DNA from: Lysobacteraceae bacterium NML93-0399 | GTDB lineage: Bacteria; Pseudomonadota; Gammaproteobacteria; Xanthomonadales; Xanthomonadaceae | NCBI GenBank assembly: GCA_002307375.1 | Contig: NTJI01000001.1 | Coordinates: 1,674,001-1,738,000 of the forward strand | Direction of reading: 5' to 3' | DNA: 64,000 nucleotides | Part shown: positions 46,318 to 59,249 of the stretch, in pieces | How positions within the stretch are numbered: position 1 is the first letter of the stretch | How the letters are laid out: each line of letters opens with the position of its first letter | The notes under the pieces: generated by a model | The model's database searches: none | Seen by the model: the letters and a program-made list of their open reading frames with translations, nothing else | What the model was told of the DNA's origin: nothing | Made by a program: the position numbers and the translations under genes

Positions 46318-46779
46318 TCAGCGGAAGAAGCGCACCAGGTTGCGGCGCAGCCAGCCGCCGTGTTCGTGCTGGCGGGCGAAGACGTTGAGGTGTTGCTTGA
46401 CGGTGTGCGAATAGGCCTTGTCGTCGCCGCGGATGTGGTTGAACAGCCAGCGCGCGAGCATCGAGTGCAGTTCGGCGACGATGTCCTCGCCGGCCTGGTA
46501 GCGCAGGCGATAGTCCTCGACGCGCTTGGCGAACAGCGCGTGCACGCGCTTGTGCGCGGCAGTGAATGCATAGCCCGCTTCTTCGATCAGCGCTTCTTCG
46601 AACGCGAAGTGCGAGAGCGTGTAATCCACCAGTTCGTCGAGTACCAGCGACATGTCTTCGGCGCCCGGGGCGCGCCGCGCGGCGTCGAGCTGGTTGATCA
46701 TGTCGACGATGCGGCGGTGCTGACCGTCGATGACGTCGATGCCCGTGTCGAGTTCGTCCTGCCACTCCAGTGCCGCCAT
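46318..46779 (-). CDS. Bacteriohemerythrin
   Basis: A 153-residue single-domain oxygen-binding di-iron protein. Iron ligands are seen in order: His in [17 protein letters not shown], HxxxE in [19 protein letters not shown], HxxxH in [10 protein letters not shown], and the HxxxxD set in [14 protein letters not shown]. The start at 46779 gives the family N-terminus [13 protein letters not shown]; an upstream in-frame ATG at 46887 adds non-conserved sequence. It may store or sense O2 or feed oxygenases. Confidence 0.92.
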   Translation of the reverse strand: MAALEWQDELDTGIDVIDGQHRRIVDMINQLDAARRAPGAEDMSLVLDELVDYTLSHFAFEEALIEEAGYAFTAAHKRVHALFAKRVEDYRLRYQAGEDIVAELHSMLARWLFNHIRGDDKAYSHTVKQHLNVFARQHEHGGWLRRNLVRFFR

Positions 46780-46924
46780 TTCAACCTGCGCTCCGCATCT
46801 GCAATGTCTGCAGTCTCGCGGTGCATGCACGGGCCTGCGTTGATCGAGCGCATTGACAGACGGGGCGCAGGGCGTGGCATGGCGCACGCGCGTAGCGCAG
46901 TGCGCCCAGCCCTGCGCGCGCTGC

Positions 46925-47524
46925 TCAGTCCGCAGGCGTGTCGTGTTGTCCGCGCATGCGCAGCCGTGGATCGAGATCGAACACCGTCCGCGACACGATC
47001 TGCATCACGCCCGCTTCGGGATGCGCGGTGTCCCAGACGACCTCGCGATCGGCCGGCGACAGCGCGCTCGGGCGGAAGCGGCCGGGGCGTTGCGCCGGCG
47101 GTTGCTGGCGATCGAGAGGCGGATCGGCCTCGACCGACTTGCCCGGTTCCACGCCCGGCGGCGCGATTGCGAAGCTGTCGATGTGCGCGAGATCCACCCG
47201 CGCGCTGACCAGGCAGACGCGGCGCGCGGGCGGTGGTGTCTCCACCAGATGGTGCAGCAGGGCCAGCGCGGCGGAGGTGGCGAAACACAGCGGCCCGGTG
47301 TCGCCAATATGGGTGACGGCTGGCAGGTGTGCGTCGTCATCGTCCGGGCGCGTGTCGGCGCTCTCGATGCGGAACAGGTCGATCCAGGCCGTCTCCGACA
47401 CGTTCGCCTGCGCCGTGCCTGCGGTGGACGGCGCGGTGCTCGACGGCGGATCGCTGGCGGGGAAGGTGTCGTCGAGCGCGTTGTCGAGCGCTGGGTCGGG
47501 CGTTCTGGAATTGGACATGGACAT
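46925..47524 (-). CDS. Hypothetical protein with possible RES-like core
   Basis: A 199-residue protein. Its N-terminus [18 protein letters not shown] is a short motif seen in many small hypothetical proteins. The middle, [18 protein letters not shown] through [20 protein letters not shown] and [20 protein letters not shown], resembles the core of RES-domain NAD+-processing proteins (G, YtAsS-like, LA.LEhlV). The match is weak and the family Arg is not certain. No antitoxin-like gene lies beside it. A second ATG at 47518 is possible. Confidence 0.5.
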   Translation of the reverse strand: MSMSNSRTPDPALDNALDDTFPASDPPSSTAPSTAGTAQANVSETAWIDLFRIESADTRPDDDDAHLPAVTHIGDTGPLCFATSAALALLHHLVETPPPARRVCLVSARVDLAHIDSFAIAPPGVEPGKSVEADPPLDRQQPPAQRPGRFRPSALSPADREVVWDTAHPEAGVMQIVSRTVFDLDPRLRMRGQHDTPAD

Positions 47525-47588
47525 CTCGGCAGGGGCGGGAACGGGGCGGGCGCTTAGGACCGCACAGAGCGAATCGATGCAGGGCGAA

Positions 47589-48370
47589 TCAGCGGGCCGG
47601 GCCTGCGGTCCCGGCGCCCGCGTCGGCGACGCCGGGAATGGGCGTCGCCTCGGGAAAATGGGCGCGCAGCGCATCGACACCGGCCTGTGGCCGCGCCAGA
47701 CCCGTCAGCGCCGCGCGCCCGGCGCGTACTTGCGCGGTGTCGATGCCCAGACGCGCGTCGCGGGTGGCGACGAGCGCAGGATCGACCTCGCCGTCGCGGT
47801 TGAACGACCAGGCGAGCGCGGAAGGCCGAGCGGCATCGCATCGCCCGGCGCCAGACCGTGACGCGTATGCCAGGTGTGCCAGGTCTTGCCGTGACTGTTG
47901 AGCTTCTTGCGCATCAATGCGGTTTCCGCCACCTCCGGCAGGCCCGGCGCGACGAGCTGTCCGCTGAGGATTTCGCCGTTGTGCGGATGCCAGTACGGCC
48001 GCTCCTGCGCAGGCAGGGTCTGGAAGATGCGCTCGGAAATGATGTACTCCACGCCGGTCAGATTGGCGTCGGCGGCGCTGCCGTCGAACAGCGCGCATTG
48101 CGCGAAATCCTCGTTGACCTGACGGCAGAAGTGGTGCGCTTCCATCTGATGGTCGGGCGCGTCCTTCATCGGGTGGAAGCCGACGATGTGGATGTCCAGG
48201 CCACCGACCGGGCCGTCGGCCTGCAGCAGCGTGGCCCCGGCTTCGAGCACATCGGTGCGGGGCGTGTCGGGCGCGCCGGGGGGCGTAACCGCCGGCTCGA
48301 CGGCCGGCCGGTTGCAGCCGGCAATGACGAGCAGCGCCAGCGCGATGCCGGCGTATCGGATGCGATGCAT
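47589..48370 (-). pseudogene. DUF1264-like lipoprotein gene with one-base frameshift
   Basis: The first about 180 residues read as a lipoprotein (lipobox VIAGC) with a DUF1264/OBAP-type domain: GGLDIHIVGFHPMKDAPDHQ, EAHHFCRQVNEDFAQCALFD, EYIISERIFQTLPAQERPYW, HPHNGEILSGQLVAPGLPEV. Near 47820 the frame breaks; the expected end (ALAWSFNRDGEVDPALVATR) continues in another frame to the stop at 47589. One missing G in CCGCG (minus strand) would restore it. This may be a real mutation or a sequencing error in a GC-rich run. Confidence 0.78.
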
Positions 48371-48564
48371 GGAAGGGCGCAGGTCGGGCGGGCGTGCAGC
48401 GTCGCCTACGGTGCATCGTGGGCACGAGAAGGCCGCGATGCAGAACGCCAGGTCTGCAGAAGCTGCAGGCAGCGTGGTCGGTCAGCCGGTCGATCAGCTG
48501 CAGCAGAGCCTCGGCATGGCAAGTCGCGCGAGCGACACGGCGCACTTACCGTCCATCCCCGGCG

Positions 48565-50696
<2,132 letters not shown>

Positions 50697-50697
<1 letters not shown>

Positions 50698-50873
50698 CAG
50701 CGCAGCGCTCCGGTGTCGAAGCCGAGGTCTTCGTGCGCGGCGCGCAGCTCGGCATCGACGAGGCGCTCGGCCATCGCCCAGTGTCGCGTCGCCTGCCCGT
50801 CGGGGCGACCCTCCGCTTCCCAGATCTCGCGCGCCAGTTCCCGGATCCGGGCGTTGCGTTGTTGCTCGTCCAT
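50697..50873 (-). CDS. DUF2934 small protein between treY and glgX
   Basis: A 58-residue protein, short enough to be missed by length filters. It reads MDEQQRNARIRELAREIWEA then EGRPDGQATRHWAMAERLVD and ends DTGALR, the DUF2934 pattern (IRE.A..IWE.EGRPdGq...HW.mAE). It starts 11 bases after treY and shares the A of its stop with the glgX ATG (TGATG). DUF2934 genes are common near glycogen and trehalose genes in proteobacteria; the function is unknown. A small regulator or stabiliser of the enzymes is inference. Confidence 0.88.
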
Positions 50874-50883
50874 TCGTCACCCG

Positions 50884-53391
50884 TCAGTCGCGGATCAGCA
50901 CCGCGACAGGAAAGCCAGCCCACAGCCCGGCGACCGTCCGGTCGCCTCCATCCCACGTCCGATCATCGAACACCCCACGCCAGCGGCCTGGCGGCAGCGC
51001 GAGACGGGTGTCGGTCCATGCATCCGCGCGCCAGGCGGGTGTCGCATCTTCCAGCCATGCACGATCGAAGGCGCGGGGCACGGCCACGATCAGCGCATCG
51101 CCGTCATGCCGCCGTGTAAACGCGAGTACGCAATCGGCATCCGACCCGTGCGCCGCCAGTTGCGCGTAGTCGCCACTGGCGAACAGGCTTTCGTGCGCAG
51201 CGCGCAGGGCCAGCAGGCGCTGCCATAGGCGGGCCTTGATGCGGCCACAGCGCCAGCCGTCGCCCGCGTCCGTTCCGCGCGCGAGCCACTGCCGGCGTTG
51301 CGCGTAATCCACCGGACGGCGGTTGTCCGGATCGACCAGCGACAGGTCCCAGCCTTCGCCGCCCTGGTAGAGATCGGGCACACCGGGCACGCACAGCTGC
51401 AGCGTCGCCTGCGCCAGGCCGTAGACCGCGCCGGGCACGGCCAGCGCGTCGGCGGTATCGGCGAGCGCGGTGCGTGCGGCCGGTTCGCGCAGCGCTGCGC
51501 GCAGCAGTGCCTCGCAGGCGTTCTCGTATGCGGGGTCGGGATCGAGCCAGGACGTGCGCAGCTTGGCTTCGCGCAGCGCCTTGGTCTGCCAGCCGGCGAT
51601 GCGCGCACCCAGCGCGTGCACCGCGTCGTCGTCGGCGGCGTCGAGATCGGGCGGCCAGGCGCCGACGATCGTCTGCCACAGCATCCAGCGATCCCCGCCA
51701 TCGACGCCCGCGCAGGCCTGCGGCAATGGGGCCTCGATCGCGTCGACACGCTGCAGCCACCAGGCCGGATCGCCCGCCAGCACCGCCAGACGTGCCCGCA
51801 CGTCGGCGCCGCGTTTGTGGTCATGCGTGGCGGTGGCGACGAGTGCGCGCGGAGCGCGCGCTGCAGCCCGTGCGTGAAAATCGGCGGGCGCCAGCGACAG
51901 GCGCACCGGGTGGCTGCCCACTTCGTTGCGCGAGAGCAGCACGCCGTGACGATAGAAGACCGTGTCCTCGACCGACTTGGCATTGAGCGGTGCCGACAGC
52001 TGCTCGCAGGCCACGCGCAGCGCCTGCGCCGCGGTGCCGGGGCGGCGCAGCAGGTCGTCGACCAGCGCATCGACCGCAGCCTGCAGCGCGCCGTCGCGCG
52101 TGTGTCCGCGTGCGCGCGCAGCCGCGGCGCGCCAGCGTTCGAGACCGTCGCCGTCCAGGCCGTGCCGCGTGGCATAGGTGCGATAGACGGGAAACTCGGC
52201 CAGCACCGCATCCAGCGCGCGGCGCAGCAGGGGCGCGCCGAGTTCGGCGAGCGCATCGTCGCCGGTGACCAGCGCTTCGAGCAGGCGGCCGGCCCGTGCG
52301 CGCTCGGCGGACAGTGCATCGTGCAGCAGCTGCGCGCGCGCGGTGCGCTCCTCGAGCGCGAAATCGCCGCTGCGGCCACTGCGCGCCTGCCAGGCCGTGC
52401 GCAACGGCGCTTCGCCGGCAGGATCAAGCAGTACGCCGCCGACCTGGTCCATGAAGTCGTAACCGGTCGTGCCATCGCAGTCCCAGTCCTCGGGCAGCGA
52501 TTCATCCGGCGCAAGGATCTTTTCCACCAGCAGCCAGGGCCGGGCGTCTCCGGGGGCATGCGCGTCCATTGCCCGGCGCAGGCGGTGCAGGTAGCCGCGC
52601 GGGTCGGCCAGGCCGTCGACGTGATCGATGCGCACGCCGTCGATCAGGCCCGCGCCCAGCAGACGCAACGGCAGCGCATGCACCGCGTCGAACACGGCGC
52701 GGCGTTCGATGCGCAGTGCGGCCAGCGCGTTGATGTCGAAAAAGCGCCGGTAGTTCACCTGCGTGTTGCCGGTGCGCCACCAGGCCAGGCGGTAGGGCTG
52801 CGCCTGCACCAGCGCGAGCAGCTGCGCGGGGGATGCGTTGACGCTCGCGCACCAGGCGTCGAGATCGGCGAACCGCGTGCCTTCGACCGGGTAGTGCGTG
52901 CCGTGGTGGTCGAGCACGACGCCGTCGGCACCGCGTGTCGCGGTCAGCACGCCGTCCTCGATCGCGGCGCGCAGCGGACGGTCGAGCACCGGCAGCCACA
53001 GCCGTCCGCCGCGCCCGGGGGCACGCCAGTCGATGTCGAACCAGCCTGCGTACGCGGACCCTCGGCCATGACGCAGCACGTCCCACCACCAGCGGTTGTC
53101 CGGGTGGGCGGCCATGTGGTTGGGCACGATGTCGAGCAGCAGACCCAGGCCCGCCGCGCGCGCGGCCTCGGCCAGGCGCACGAACGCAGCTTCGCCGCCG
53201 AGGGCCTCGCTGATGCGCGTGGGATCGACCTGGTCGTAGCCGTGCGTCGAGCCCGGCACCGCCGCACCGATCGGCGACAGATACAGGTGGCTGATGCCCA
53301 GGGCCTGGAAATAATCGAGCTGCGCACGCGCGGCATCGAACGTGAAGTCGACATGCAGCTGCAGGCGGGCGGTGGCGCGCGGGGCGGTCAT
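50884..53391 (-). CDS. treY: TreY, maltooligosyl trehalose synthase
   Basis: Isomerises the reducing end of alpha-1,4-glucan chains to a trehalose unit. The GH13 signs are in place: LDYFQALGISHLYLSPIGAA, GYDQVDPTRISEALGG, DIVPNHMAAHPDNRWWWDVL, GVRIDHVDGLADPRGY and LLVEKILAPDE, then ATATHDHKRGADVRARLAVL and PGVPDLYQGGEGWDLSLVDP. The 835-residue length is typical. Its start overlaps the malQ stop by four bases. Confidence 0.96.
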   Translation of the reverse strand: MTAPRATARLQLHVDFTFDAARAQLDYFQALGISHLYLSPIGAAVPGSTHGYDQVDPTRISEALGGEAAFVRLAEAARAAGLGLLLDIVPNHMAAHPDNRWWWDVLRHGRGSAYAGWFDIDWRAPGRGGRLWLPVLDRPLRAAIEDGVLTATRGADGVVLDHHGTHYPVEGTRFADLDAWCASVNASPAQLLALVQAQPYRLAWWRTGNTQVNYRRFFDINALAALRIERRAVFDAVHALPLRLLGAGLIDGVRIDHVDGLADPRGYLHRLRRAMDAHAPGDARPWLLVEKILAPDESLPEDWDCDGTTGYDFMDQVGGVLLDPAGEAPLRTAWQARSGRSGDFALEERTARAQLLHDALSAERARAGRLLEALVTGDDALAELGAPLLRRALDAVLAEFPVYRTYATRHGLDGDGLERWRAAAARARGHTRDGALQAAVDALVDDLLRRPGTAAQALRVACEQLSAPLNAKSVEDTVFYRHGVLLSRNEVGSHPVRLSLAPADFHARAAARAPRALVATATHDHKRGADVRARLAVLAGDPAWWLQRVDAIEAPLPQACAGVDGGDRWMLWQTIVGAWPPDLDAADDDAVHALGARIAGWQTKALREAKLRTSWLDPDPAYENACEALLRAALREPAARTALADTADALAVPGAVYGLAQATLQLCVPGVPDLYQGGEGWDLSLVDPDNRRPVDYAQRRQWLARGTDAGDGWRCGRIKARLWQRLLALRAAHESLFASGDYAQLAAHGSDADCVLAFTRRHDGDALIVAVPRAFDRAWLEDATPAWRADAWTDTRLALPPGRWRGVFDDRTWDGGDRTVAGLWAGFPVAVLIRD

Positions 53392-55280
53392 GCGGCGTGC
53401 GATCTCGCGTGGGCGAAGGCGGTGAGCGCGGGCGCAGGATCGGCATCGCGCGGCAGGCGGCGGCGCCAGTTCGGGTGCGTGTCGACCGTGCCCGGCAGGT
53501 TGGGTTGCTCGACCAGGCCGAGCGCATCCTCGGCCGGCAGCAGTGCCAGCGGCGACGGCGAGGCGGCGGCGAAGGCCATCCAGGCGGCGGGGCCCGTTGC
53601 ACCGGTCGCGTCGCGGCAGGCTGCATCGAGCGCGACGACATCGGCGCTGCGCGCGCGCTGTTCGGCCTGCAGCGTGGCGGCGTCCATCTCGCCCAGGCGT
53701 GCGCGCCATTCGAGATCGCGCCCGCGCGACCAGCCCGCCAGCGTCGGCAGGTCATGCGTGGTCGTCGTGGCGACTGCATCGCGCCGCCAGCGCCGGGGCG
53801 GCAGGAACGTGCCGTCCGCATCGCGGGTGAAGGCGAGGACGTCGATCCCCATCACACCGCGCTGCGACAGCGTCTCCCGCAGTCCCGGCGGCACCACACC
53901 CAGATCCTCGCCGATGACGATGCAGCGTTGGCGCCAGGATTCGAGCGCGACCAGGTTCAGCAGATCGTCCAGCGGATAGCGCAGGTACGCGCCCGATGCC
54001 GACGGCGCACCGCGCGGCACCAGCCACAGTCGTAGCAATCCGAGGATGTGGTCGATGCGCACGCCGCCGCGGTCGCGCATCGTTGCCTGCAGCAATGCAC
54101 GGAACGGCGCGTAGCCGCTGCGGCGCAGGCCGGCCGCATCGAAGCCCGCCACGCCCCAGCACTGGCCGGCAGCGTTGAACGCATCCGGTGGCGCGCCGAG
54201 TTCGAGCCCGGTCAGCACTGCATCCGGCCAGGCGGCAGCTTCGGCGCCACCCGGGTCGAAACCCACGGCGATGTCGGCGATCAGGCCGATGCCCATGCCG
54301 CGATCGCGGGCCTGGCGCTGGACGTTCGACCAGCTGCGCGCGGCCAGCCATTGCGCGAAGCGGTGCAGACCGGCATCGCCATCGCCATGGTCGAGAGCGG
54401 CATGACGCGCGAACGCGGCCAGTGCATCGCCGCCGCACGTACGGAAATGGGCCAGGTCGGCGCGCAGCGGTTCGGGCAGACGGTCGCGCGCTTCGTGCAG
54501 CGCCCGCAGGCGCTGCCAGCGTGCATCGATCGCGGCGGGCCAGTCGATCAGCGCGGCATCGTCGCAACACGCGGCCGGGTCGAGGTGCGCGCAGGCTGCG
54601 TGCAGGAATTCGGGGCCCAGCACCAGAGACGGCGCGGCATAGGTCGGTTCGAGGAAGCGGCGATCGCTGGGCGAATACGGACTGCGCACGCCGTCCGTCG
54701 GGCGGGCGGCGTGCACGGGGCTCAGGGCGAGGGCATCACCGCCGGCCGCGGCGACGCGCCGGACCCAGTCCGCGACACCTTCCGCATCGCCCAGGCCGGC
54801 GTCGTGGGCATGGCGTGTCGCGTACACCTGCACGCCCACGCCCCAGGCGCGCGGCTGCGACGTTTCGAGTGCGTCGGCCACGCCGAAGCAGCGCACCGGC
54901 GCGACTGCCAGCGCGTGGACGGCGCCGGCGTGTTCGAACTGCCAGTCCCCCGGACGCACCGGCGCCCGCGCGACGCCCTGCGCATCGACCTCGAGATCGA
55001 CCGCCCCGCCGTCCTCGTGGACCAGGCGCAGGCGCCGTGCGGACAGTCCCGGCAGGTGCACGCGCCCGCCGACCTGCGCGGTGGACAGCGGTGTGAGCGC
55101 CGCGCGTTCGGCCAGGCGCGCGTGGCTGTCGCGGCATTGCGAGGCCGTGGCCGCAGGCAGATCCATGGCCTGCAGGATCGCGCGCAGGTCGGCATCGGCG
55201 ACGTTGCGCGGCACGCCGGCGACGTCGTCCCAGTGCCGGCACAGACCGGCCGCATCGGCAAGCGCGTGCAGCGCGCTCAT
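53388..55280 (-). CDS. malQ: MalQ, 4-alpha-glucanotransferase
   Basis: GH77 amylomaltase that disproportionates malto-oligosaccharides, recycling the short chains left by TreY and TreZ. Motifs are YSPSDRRFLEPTYAAPSLVL, GLIADIAVGFDPGGAEAAAW, GVRIDHILGLLRLWLVPRGA (nucleophile region), VIGEDLGVVPPGLRE (acid) and TTTHDLPTLAGWSRGRD. The 630-residue length with a long N-terminal part is usual for gammaproteobacteria. It overlaps both neighbours by four bases. Confidence 0.95.
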   Translation of the reverse strand: MSALHALADAAGLCRHWDDVAGVPRNVADADLRAILQAMDLPAATASQCRDSHARLAERAALTPLSTAQVGGRVHLPGLSARRLRLVHEDGGAVDLEVDAQGVARAPVRPGDWQFEHAGAVHALAVAPVRCFGVADALETSQPRAWGVGVQVYATRHAHDAGLGDAEGVADWVRRVAAAGGDALALSPVHAARPTDGVRSPYSPSDRRFLEPTYAAPSLVLGPEFLHAACAHLDPAACCDDAALIDWPAAIDARWQRLRALHEARDRLPEPLRADLAHFRTCGGDALAAFARHAALDHGDGDAGLHRFAQWLAARSWSNVQRQARDRGMGIGLIADIAVGFDPGGAEAAAWPDAVLTGLELGAPPDAFNAAGQCWGVAGFDAAGLRRSGYAPFRALLQATMRDRGGVRIDHILGLLRLWLVPRGAPSASGAYLRYPLDDLLNLVALESWRQRCIVIGEDLGVVPPGLRETLSQRGVMGIDVLAFTRDADGTFLPPRRWRRDAVATTTTHDLPTLAGWSRGRDLEWRARLGEMDAATLQAEQRARSADVVALDAACRDATGATGPAAWMAFAAASPSPLALLPAEDALGLVEQPNLPGTVDTHPNWRRRLPRDADPAPALTAFAHARSHAA

Positions 55281-57028
55281 GGGCTGCGCCACCAGCGCAG
55301 CCGGCAGGTGTCGGGTGGCACGGCATCGCCATCGGCGCCGTCGTCGCTGCGGTAATGCCCATCGGCGGGGCCGGTCGACGCCGCATCCACCGGCGCCCGG
55401 CCGAGGTTGAGCACCAGTTCGATCCGGCCCTCGCGGTCCTGCCAGAACGCCCGGACCGCCCCCGGGCCGATCACCTCGGCGCCGGCGCTGCGCAGGGCCG
55501 ACAGACGCGGCACCAGCAGGGCGCGGCGCAGTGCCAGCAGCGCGGTGAACCAGCGCACATGCGGCGCGGCGTCGGGCGCGTCGATCGCGGTTGCGTCCAG
55601 GCGCGAAGATTCGAATGTCGATGGCGCATTCGGGTCGGGAATGCGTTCGCGCAGCTGCGGATCGGCAAAGGCGGCGAAATGCGCGAACTCGCGGCGCCGG
55701 CCCTCGCGCACCGCGGCATCGAGCGGCGGTGGGAAGTCGGCAAAGAACGGAAACGGTTCGCGCGCCGCCCACGGTTCACCCATGAAGAACAGCGGCACCA
55801 TCGGCGTCAGCGCGGTCAGCGCCAGAGCGGCGCGCAGGCGCGGCAGTGGCAGCGTCGCGGCGAGGCGATCGCCGAACGCGCGGTTGCCGATCTGGTCGTG
55901 GTTCTGCGCGAAGGCCACGAAGTGCCGGGGCGGCACCTGCCCGCTCGGTTCGCCGCGCACGTGGCCACGCGGGTCCGGCTGCCCCTGGTAGGCGAAACCT
56001 TCGCCGAGCACGCGCGCCAGGTGCGTCTCGGGCGCATCGGCGAACGCGGCGTAGTAGCCCTCGGCCTCACCGGTCAGCAGCACGTGCAGCGCGTTGTGGA
56101 AGTCGTCGTTCCACTGCGCGTCGTAGCCCGACGGCCCGAGCCACGACGCGGTATTGCCTTCGTTCTCGAGCACGAGGTGCACGTGACGGTCGGGCGCCAC
56201 GCTCGCATGGATCGCATCGCGCAGTTGGCCGAGGAAGGCCGGCGGCGTGATCGCCTGGACCGCGTCCAGGCGCAGCCCGTCGATGCGGTATTCGTGCAGC
56301 CACATCAGCGCGTTGTCGATGAAGAAGCGCTGCACCTGCGGGCATTCGAAGTCGATTGCCGCGCCCCACGGCGTCGGCGCGTCGGTGCGGAAGAAAGTCG
56401 GCGCGTAGTGCGGCAGGAAATTGCCGTGCGGGCCGAAGTGGTTGTAAACCACGTCCAGGAAGACCTGGATGCCCAGGCCGTGCGCGGCGTCAACCAGCGC
56501 CTTGAGCGCGTCGGGGTGCCCGTAGGCGGAGGCGGGCGCATACGGCAGCACGCCGTCATAGCCCCAGTTTCGGGCGCCCGGGAACTCGCCCAGCGGCATC
56601 AGTTCGATCGCGGTGATGCCCATGGCGACCAAAGCCGGCAACTGGCGCTCGACGCCGGCATAGCCCCCGCAACTGCCGACATGCACCTCGTAGAGCACGG
56701 TGTCGTTCCAGGGCCGGCCGCGCCAGCCCTCGTGCCGCCAGATGTAGCCGTGTGGATCGAGCACCGCACTCGGACCGTCGACACCGTCGGGTTGCCAGCG
56801 CGAGGCCGGGTCGGGCACCTCGTGTTCGCCCAAGCGGTAGCGGTAACGCAGCCCCGATGCACAGGCGTGGCGGACGTGGAAGCCGCCTACGCCGTCAGAC
56901 TGCATCGGCACCGGTGCTTCGCCTTCCGGCAGCAGCCACGCCTGTGCACAGGCCGGCGCCCAGACCTGGAACCGCACCGCATCGCCGTCACGCAGCGCGC
57001 CCCAATGCGGCGCGGTCAGTGCGTGCAT
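55277..57028 (-). CDS. treZ: TreZ, maltooligosyl trehalose trehalohydrolase
   Basis: Hydrolyses the terminal trehalose from maltooligosyl-trehalose made by TreY. A CBM48-like start ([20 protein letters not shown]) is followed by the GH13 barrel: [65 protein letters not shown], and [17 protein letters not shown]. The 583-residue length fits. Its ATG lies 13 bases inside the glgB end and its stop overlaps malQ. Confidence 0.95.
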   Translation of the reverse strand: MHALTAPHWGALRDGDAVRFQVWAPACAQAWLLPEGEAPVPMQSDGVGGFHVRHACASGLRYRYRLGEHEVPDPASRWQPDGVDGPSAVLDPHGYIWRHEGWRGRPWNDTVLYEVHVGSCGGYAGVERQLPALVAMGITAIELMPLGEFPGARNWGYDGVLPYAPASAYGHPDALKALVDAAHGLGIQVFLDVVYNHFGPHGNFLPHYAPTFFRTDAPTPWGAAIDFECPQVQRFFIDNALMWLHEYRIDGLRLDAVQAITPPAFLGQLRDAIHASVAPDRHVHLVLENEGNTASWLGPSGYDAQWNDDFHNALHVLLTGEAEGYYAAFADAPETHLARVLGEGFAYQGQPDPRGHVRGEPSGQVPPRHFVAFAQNHDQIGNRAFGDRLAATLPLPRLRAALALTALTPMVPLFFMGEPWAAREPFPFFADFPPPLDAAVREGRRREFAHFAAFADPQLRERIPDPNAPSTFESSRLDATAIDAPDAAPHVRWFTALLALRRALLVPRLSALRSAGAEVIGPGAVRAFWQDREGRIELVLNLGRAPVDAASTGPADGHYRSDDGADGDAVPPDTCRLRWWRSP

Positions 57029-59238
57029 TCCAGCCAGACCGTCGCCAGCGGCGGCAGGACCAGGCGCAGCGACTGTGCATGGCCGTGCATGCTCTCGGCG
57101 GCGGTGTCGAGGCCGCCGCCATTGCCGACATTGCTGCCGCCGTAGAACGCGCTGTCGGTATTGAGCACCTCGGACCAGCGCCCCGCGCGCGGCACGCCGA
57201 CGCGATAGTCGTGGTGGACCTGCGGCGTCATGTTGCTCACCACCAGCAGCGCCCGTCCGCCGGCACGGTCGTAACGGACGAAGGCGAACACGCTGTTGGC
57301 ATGGTCGTCGCCGACGCTCCACTCGAAGCCCTCGGGCCGGTCGTCGTCGATGTACAGCGCCGGGTGGGTGCGCAGCAGACCGTTGAGATCACCGACCAGG
57401 CGCTGCAGGCCTGCGTGCCGCGGGTCGTCGAGCACGCCCCAGTCCAGTGTGTGGTCGTGTGACCACTCGCTGCGCTGGCCGATCTCGCCGCCCATGAAAA
57501 GCAGCTTGCGACCGGGGTGCGCCCACATGAAGCCGTAATAGGCGCGCAGGTTGGCGTGCTGCTGCCAGGCATCGCCGGGCATCTTCGTCAGCAGCGAACC
57601 CTTGCCGTGCACCACTTCGTCGTGCGAGAGCGGCAGCACGAACCGTTCGGAGAACGCGTACACCATGCCGAACGTCATCTCGCTGTGGTGATGCGCGCGA
57701 TGCACCGGATCGCGCTGCATGTACTGCAGCGTGTCGTGCATCCAGCCCATGTTCCATTTGTGCGAGAACCCCAGCCCACCGTCGGCGGTGGGCGCGGTGA
57801 CGCCGGGCCAGGCGGTGGATTCTTCGGCCATCACCCAGACATCCGGATGACGCTGGCCGATGGCGTCGTTGAGCCGCCGCAGGAAGGCGACGGCCTGCAG
57901 GTTCTCGCGTCCGCCATGCTCGTTGGGCACCCATTCGCCCTCGCCGCGGCTGTAGTCGCGGTAGAGCATCGAGGCGACCGCATCGATGCGCAGCCCGTCG
58001 AGGTGAAAGCGCTCGATCCACTCCAGCGCGCTGCCGATCAGATAGGCGGCCACCTCGTTGCGGCCGTAGTTGTAGATGAGCGTGTTCCAGTCGCGGTGCA
58101 GACCTTCGCGCGGGTCCGCATGCTCGTACAGCGCGGTGCCGTCGAAATGCCGCAGGCCGTGCGCATCGTCGGGAAAGTGCGCGCCGACCCAGTCGACGAT
58201 CACGCCGATGCCGGCCGCATGGCAGGCATCGACGAAGCGGGCGAAACCTTCCGGGTCGCCGTGGCGCGCGGTCGGTGCGTACAGGCCGATCGGCTGGTAG
58301 CCCCACGAGCCGCCGAACGGGTGCTCACCGACCGGCAGCAGCTCGACGTGGGTGAAACCCAGGTCCGACACATAGGGCACGAGCGTTGCGGCGAGCGCAT
58401 CCCAGTCGAGCGGGCCGCCGTCCTCGCCGTGACGCCAGGACGCGGCGTGTACCTCGTAGATGCTGACCGGCGCTGGCGCCTGCGCTGCGCGCCGGGCCAT
58501 CCAGTCGTCGTCGTGCCAGGCGTGGGCGAACGGCGCCCGCACCACCGAGGCGGTCGCCGGCGGCGGCTCGGTGCGACGCGCCAGCGGATCGGCCTTCTGC
58601 GGCAGCACGGCGCCGTCGGCGGCGGTGATCGCGTACTTGTAGCGCTGGCCGTCGAGCGCCTGCGGCAGGAAGAGTTCCCAGACACCGGCGTCATGGCGCA
58701 GACGCATCGGATGCCGGCGCGCGTCCCAGCCGTTGAAGTCGCCGACCACCGACACGCGGCGCGCGTTCGGCGCCCATACCGCGAAGCGCGTGCCGGCCAC
58801 GCCCTCGTGCGAGTCCAGGTGCGCGCCGAGTGCGGCGCGGAACGCATCGGGATCGCCGTCGGCGATGGCGCGCACGACGGTGTCCGACAATACGTTGCCG
58901 AAGCGGTAGGGGTCCTCGGTGTCCTCGACGCCTCCGCTCCACTCGATGCGCAGGCGGTAGCCCTCGGCGTCGTCCACGACCGACTCGAACAGACCCCGCG
59001 CATCGACCTGGCGCATGGGCCGCGTGCCGTCGGGCGTCACCAGCACAACCTCGCGGGCGCCGTGCGCCATCACGCTGATGCGGCAATCACCCCCGGCGGT
59101 GCGGTGCGGGCCGAGCAGGGCGAATGCATCGGCGGCATGGCCGTCGAGCAGGTCCGCCATGGCCGGAGACAGCACCGGTGGCACGGCATCGCTGTCGGAC
59201 ACGCTCGGAGCCTCGTGGTGCGGCATGCCATCGTCCAT
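57016..59238 (-). CDS. glgB: GlgB, 1,4-alpha-glucan branching enzyme
   Basis: Makes the alpha-1,6 branches of glycogen. An extra N-terminal CBM48 domain ([20 protein letters not shown]) precedes the main CBM48 domain ([20 protein letters not shown]), then the catalytic barrel with [38 protein letters not shown] (nucleophile), [13 protein letters not shown] (acid) and [15 protein letters not shown]. At 740 residues it matches E. coli GlgB (728). It is 11 bases after glgA. Confidence 0.96.
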   Translation of the reverse strand: MDDGMPHHEAPSVSDSDAVPPVLSPAMADLLDGHAADAFALLGPHRTAGGDCRISVMAHGAREVVLVTPDGTRPMRQVDARGLFESVVDDAEGYRLRIEWSGGVEDTEDPYRFGNVLSDTVVRAIADGDPDAFRAALGAHLDSHEGVAGTRFAVWAPNARRVSVVGDFNGWDARRHPMRLRHDAGVWELFLPQALDGQRYKYAITAADGAVLPQKADPLARRTEPPPATASVVRAPFAHAWHDDDWMARRAAQAPAPVSIYEVHAASWRHGEDGGPLDWDALAATLVPYVSDLGFTHVELLPVGEHPFGGSWGYQPIGLYAPTARHGDPEGFARFVDACHAAGIGVIVDWVGAHFPDDAHGLRHFDGTALYEHADPREGLHRDWNTLIYNYGRNEVAAYLIGSALEWIERFHLDGLRIDAVASMLYRDYSRGEGEWVPNEHGGRENLQAVAFLRRLNDAIGQRHPDVWVMAEESTAWPGVTAPTADGGLGFSHKWNMGWMHDTLQYMQRDPVHRAHHHSEMTFGMVYAFSERFVLPLSHDEVVHGKGSLLTKMPGDAWQQHANLRAYYGFMWAHPGRKLLFMGGEIGQRSEWSHDHTLDWGVLDDPRHAGLQRLVGDLNGLLRTHPALYIDDDRPEGFEWSVGDDHANSVFAFVRYDRAGGRALLVVSNMTPQVHHDYRVGVPRAGRWSEVLNTDSAFYGGSNVGNGGGLDTAAESMHGHAQSLRLVLPPLATVWLECTH

Positions 59239-59249
59239 GACGGGCGGCC

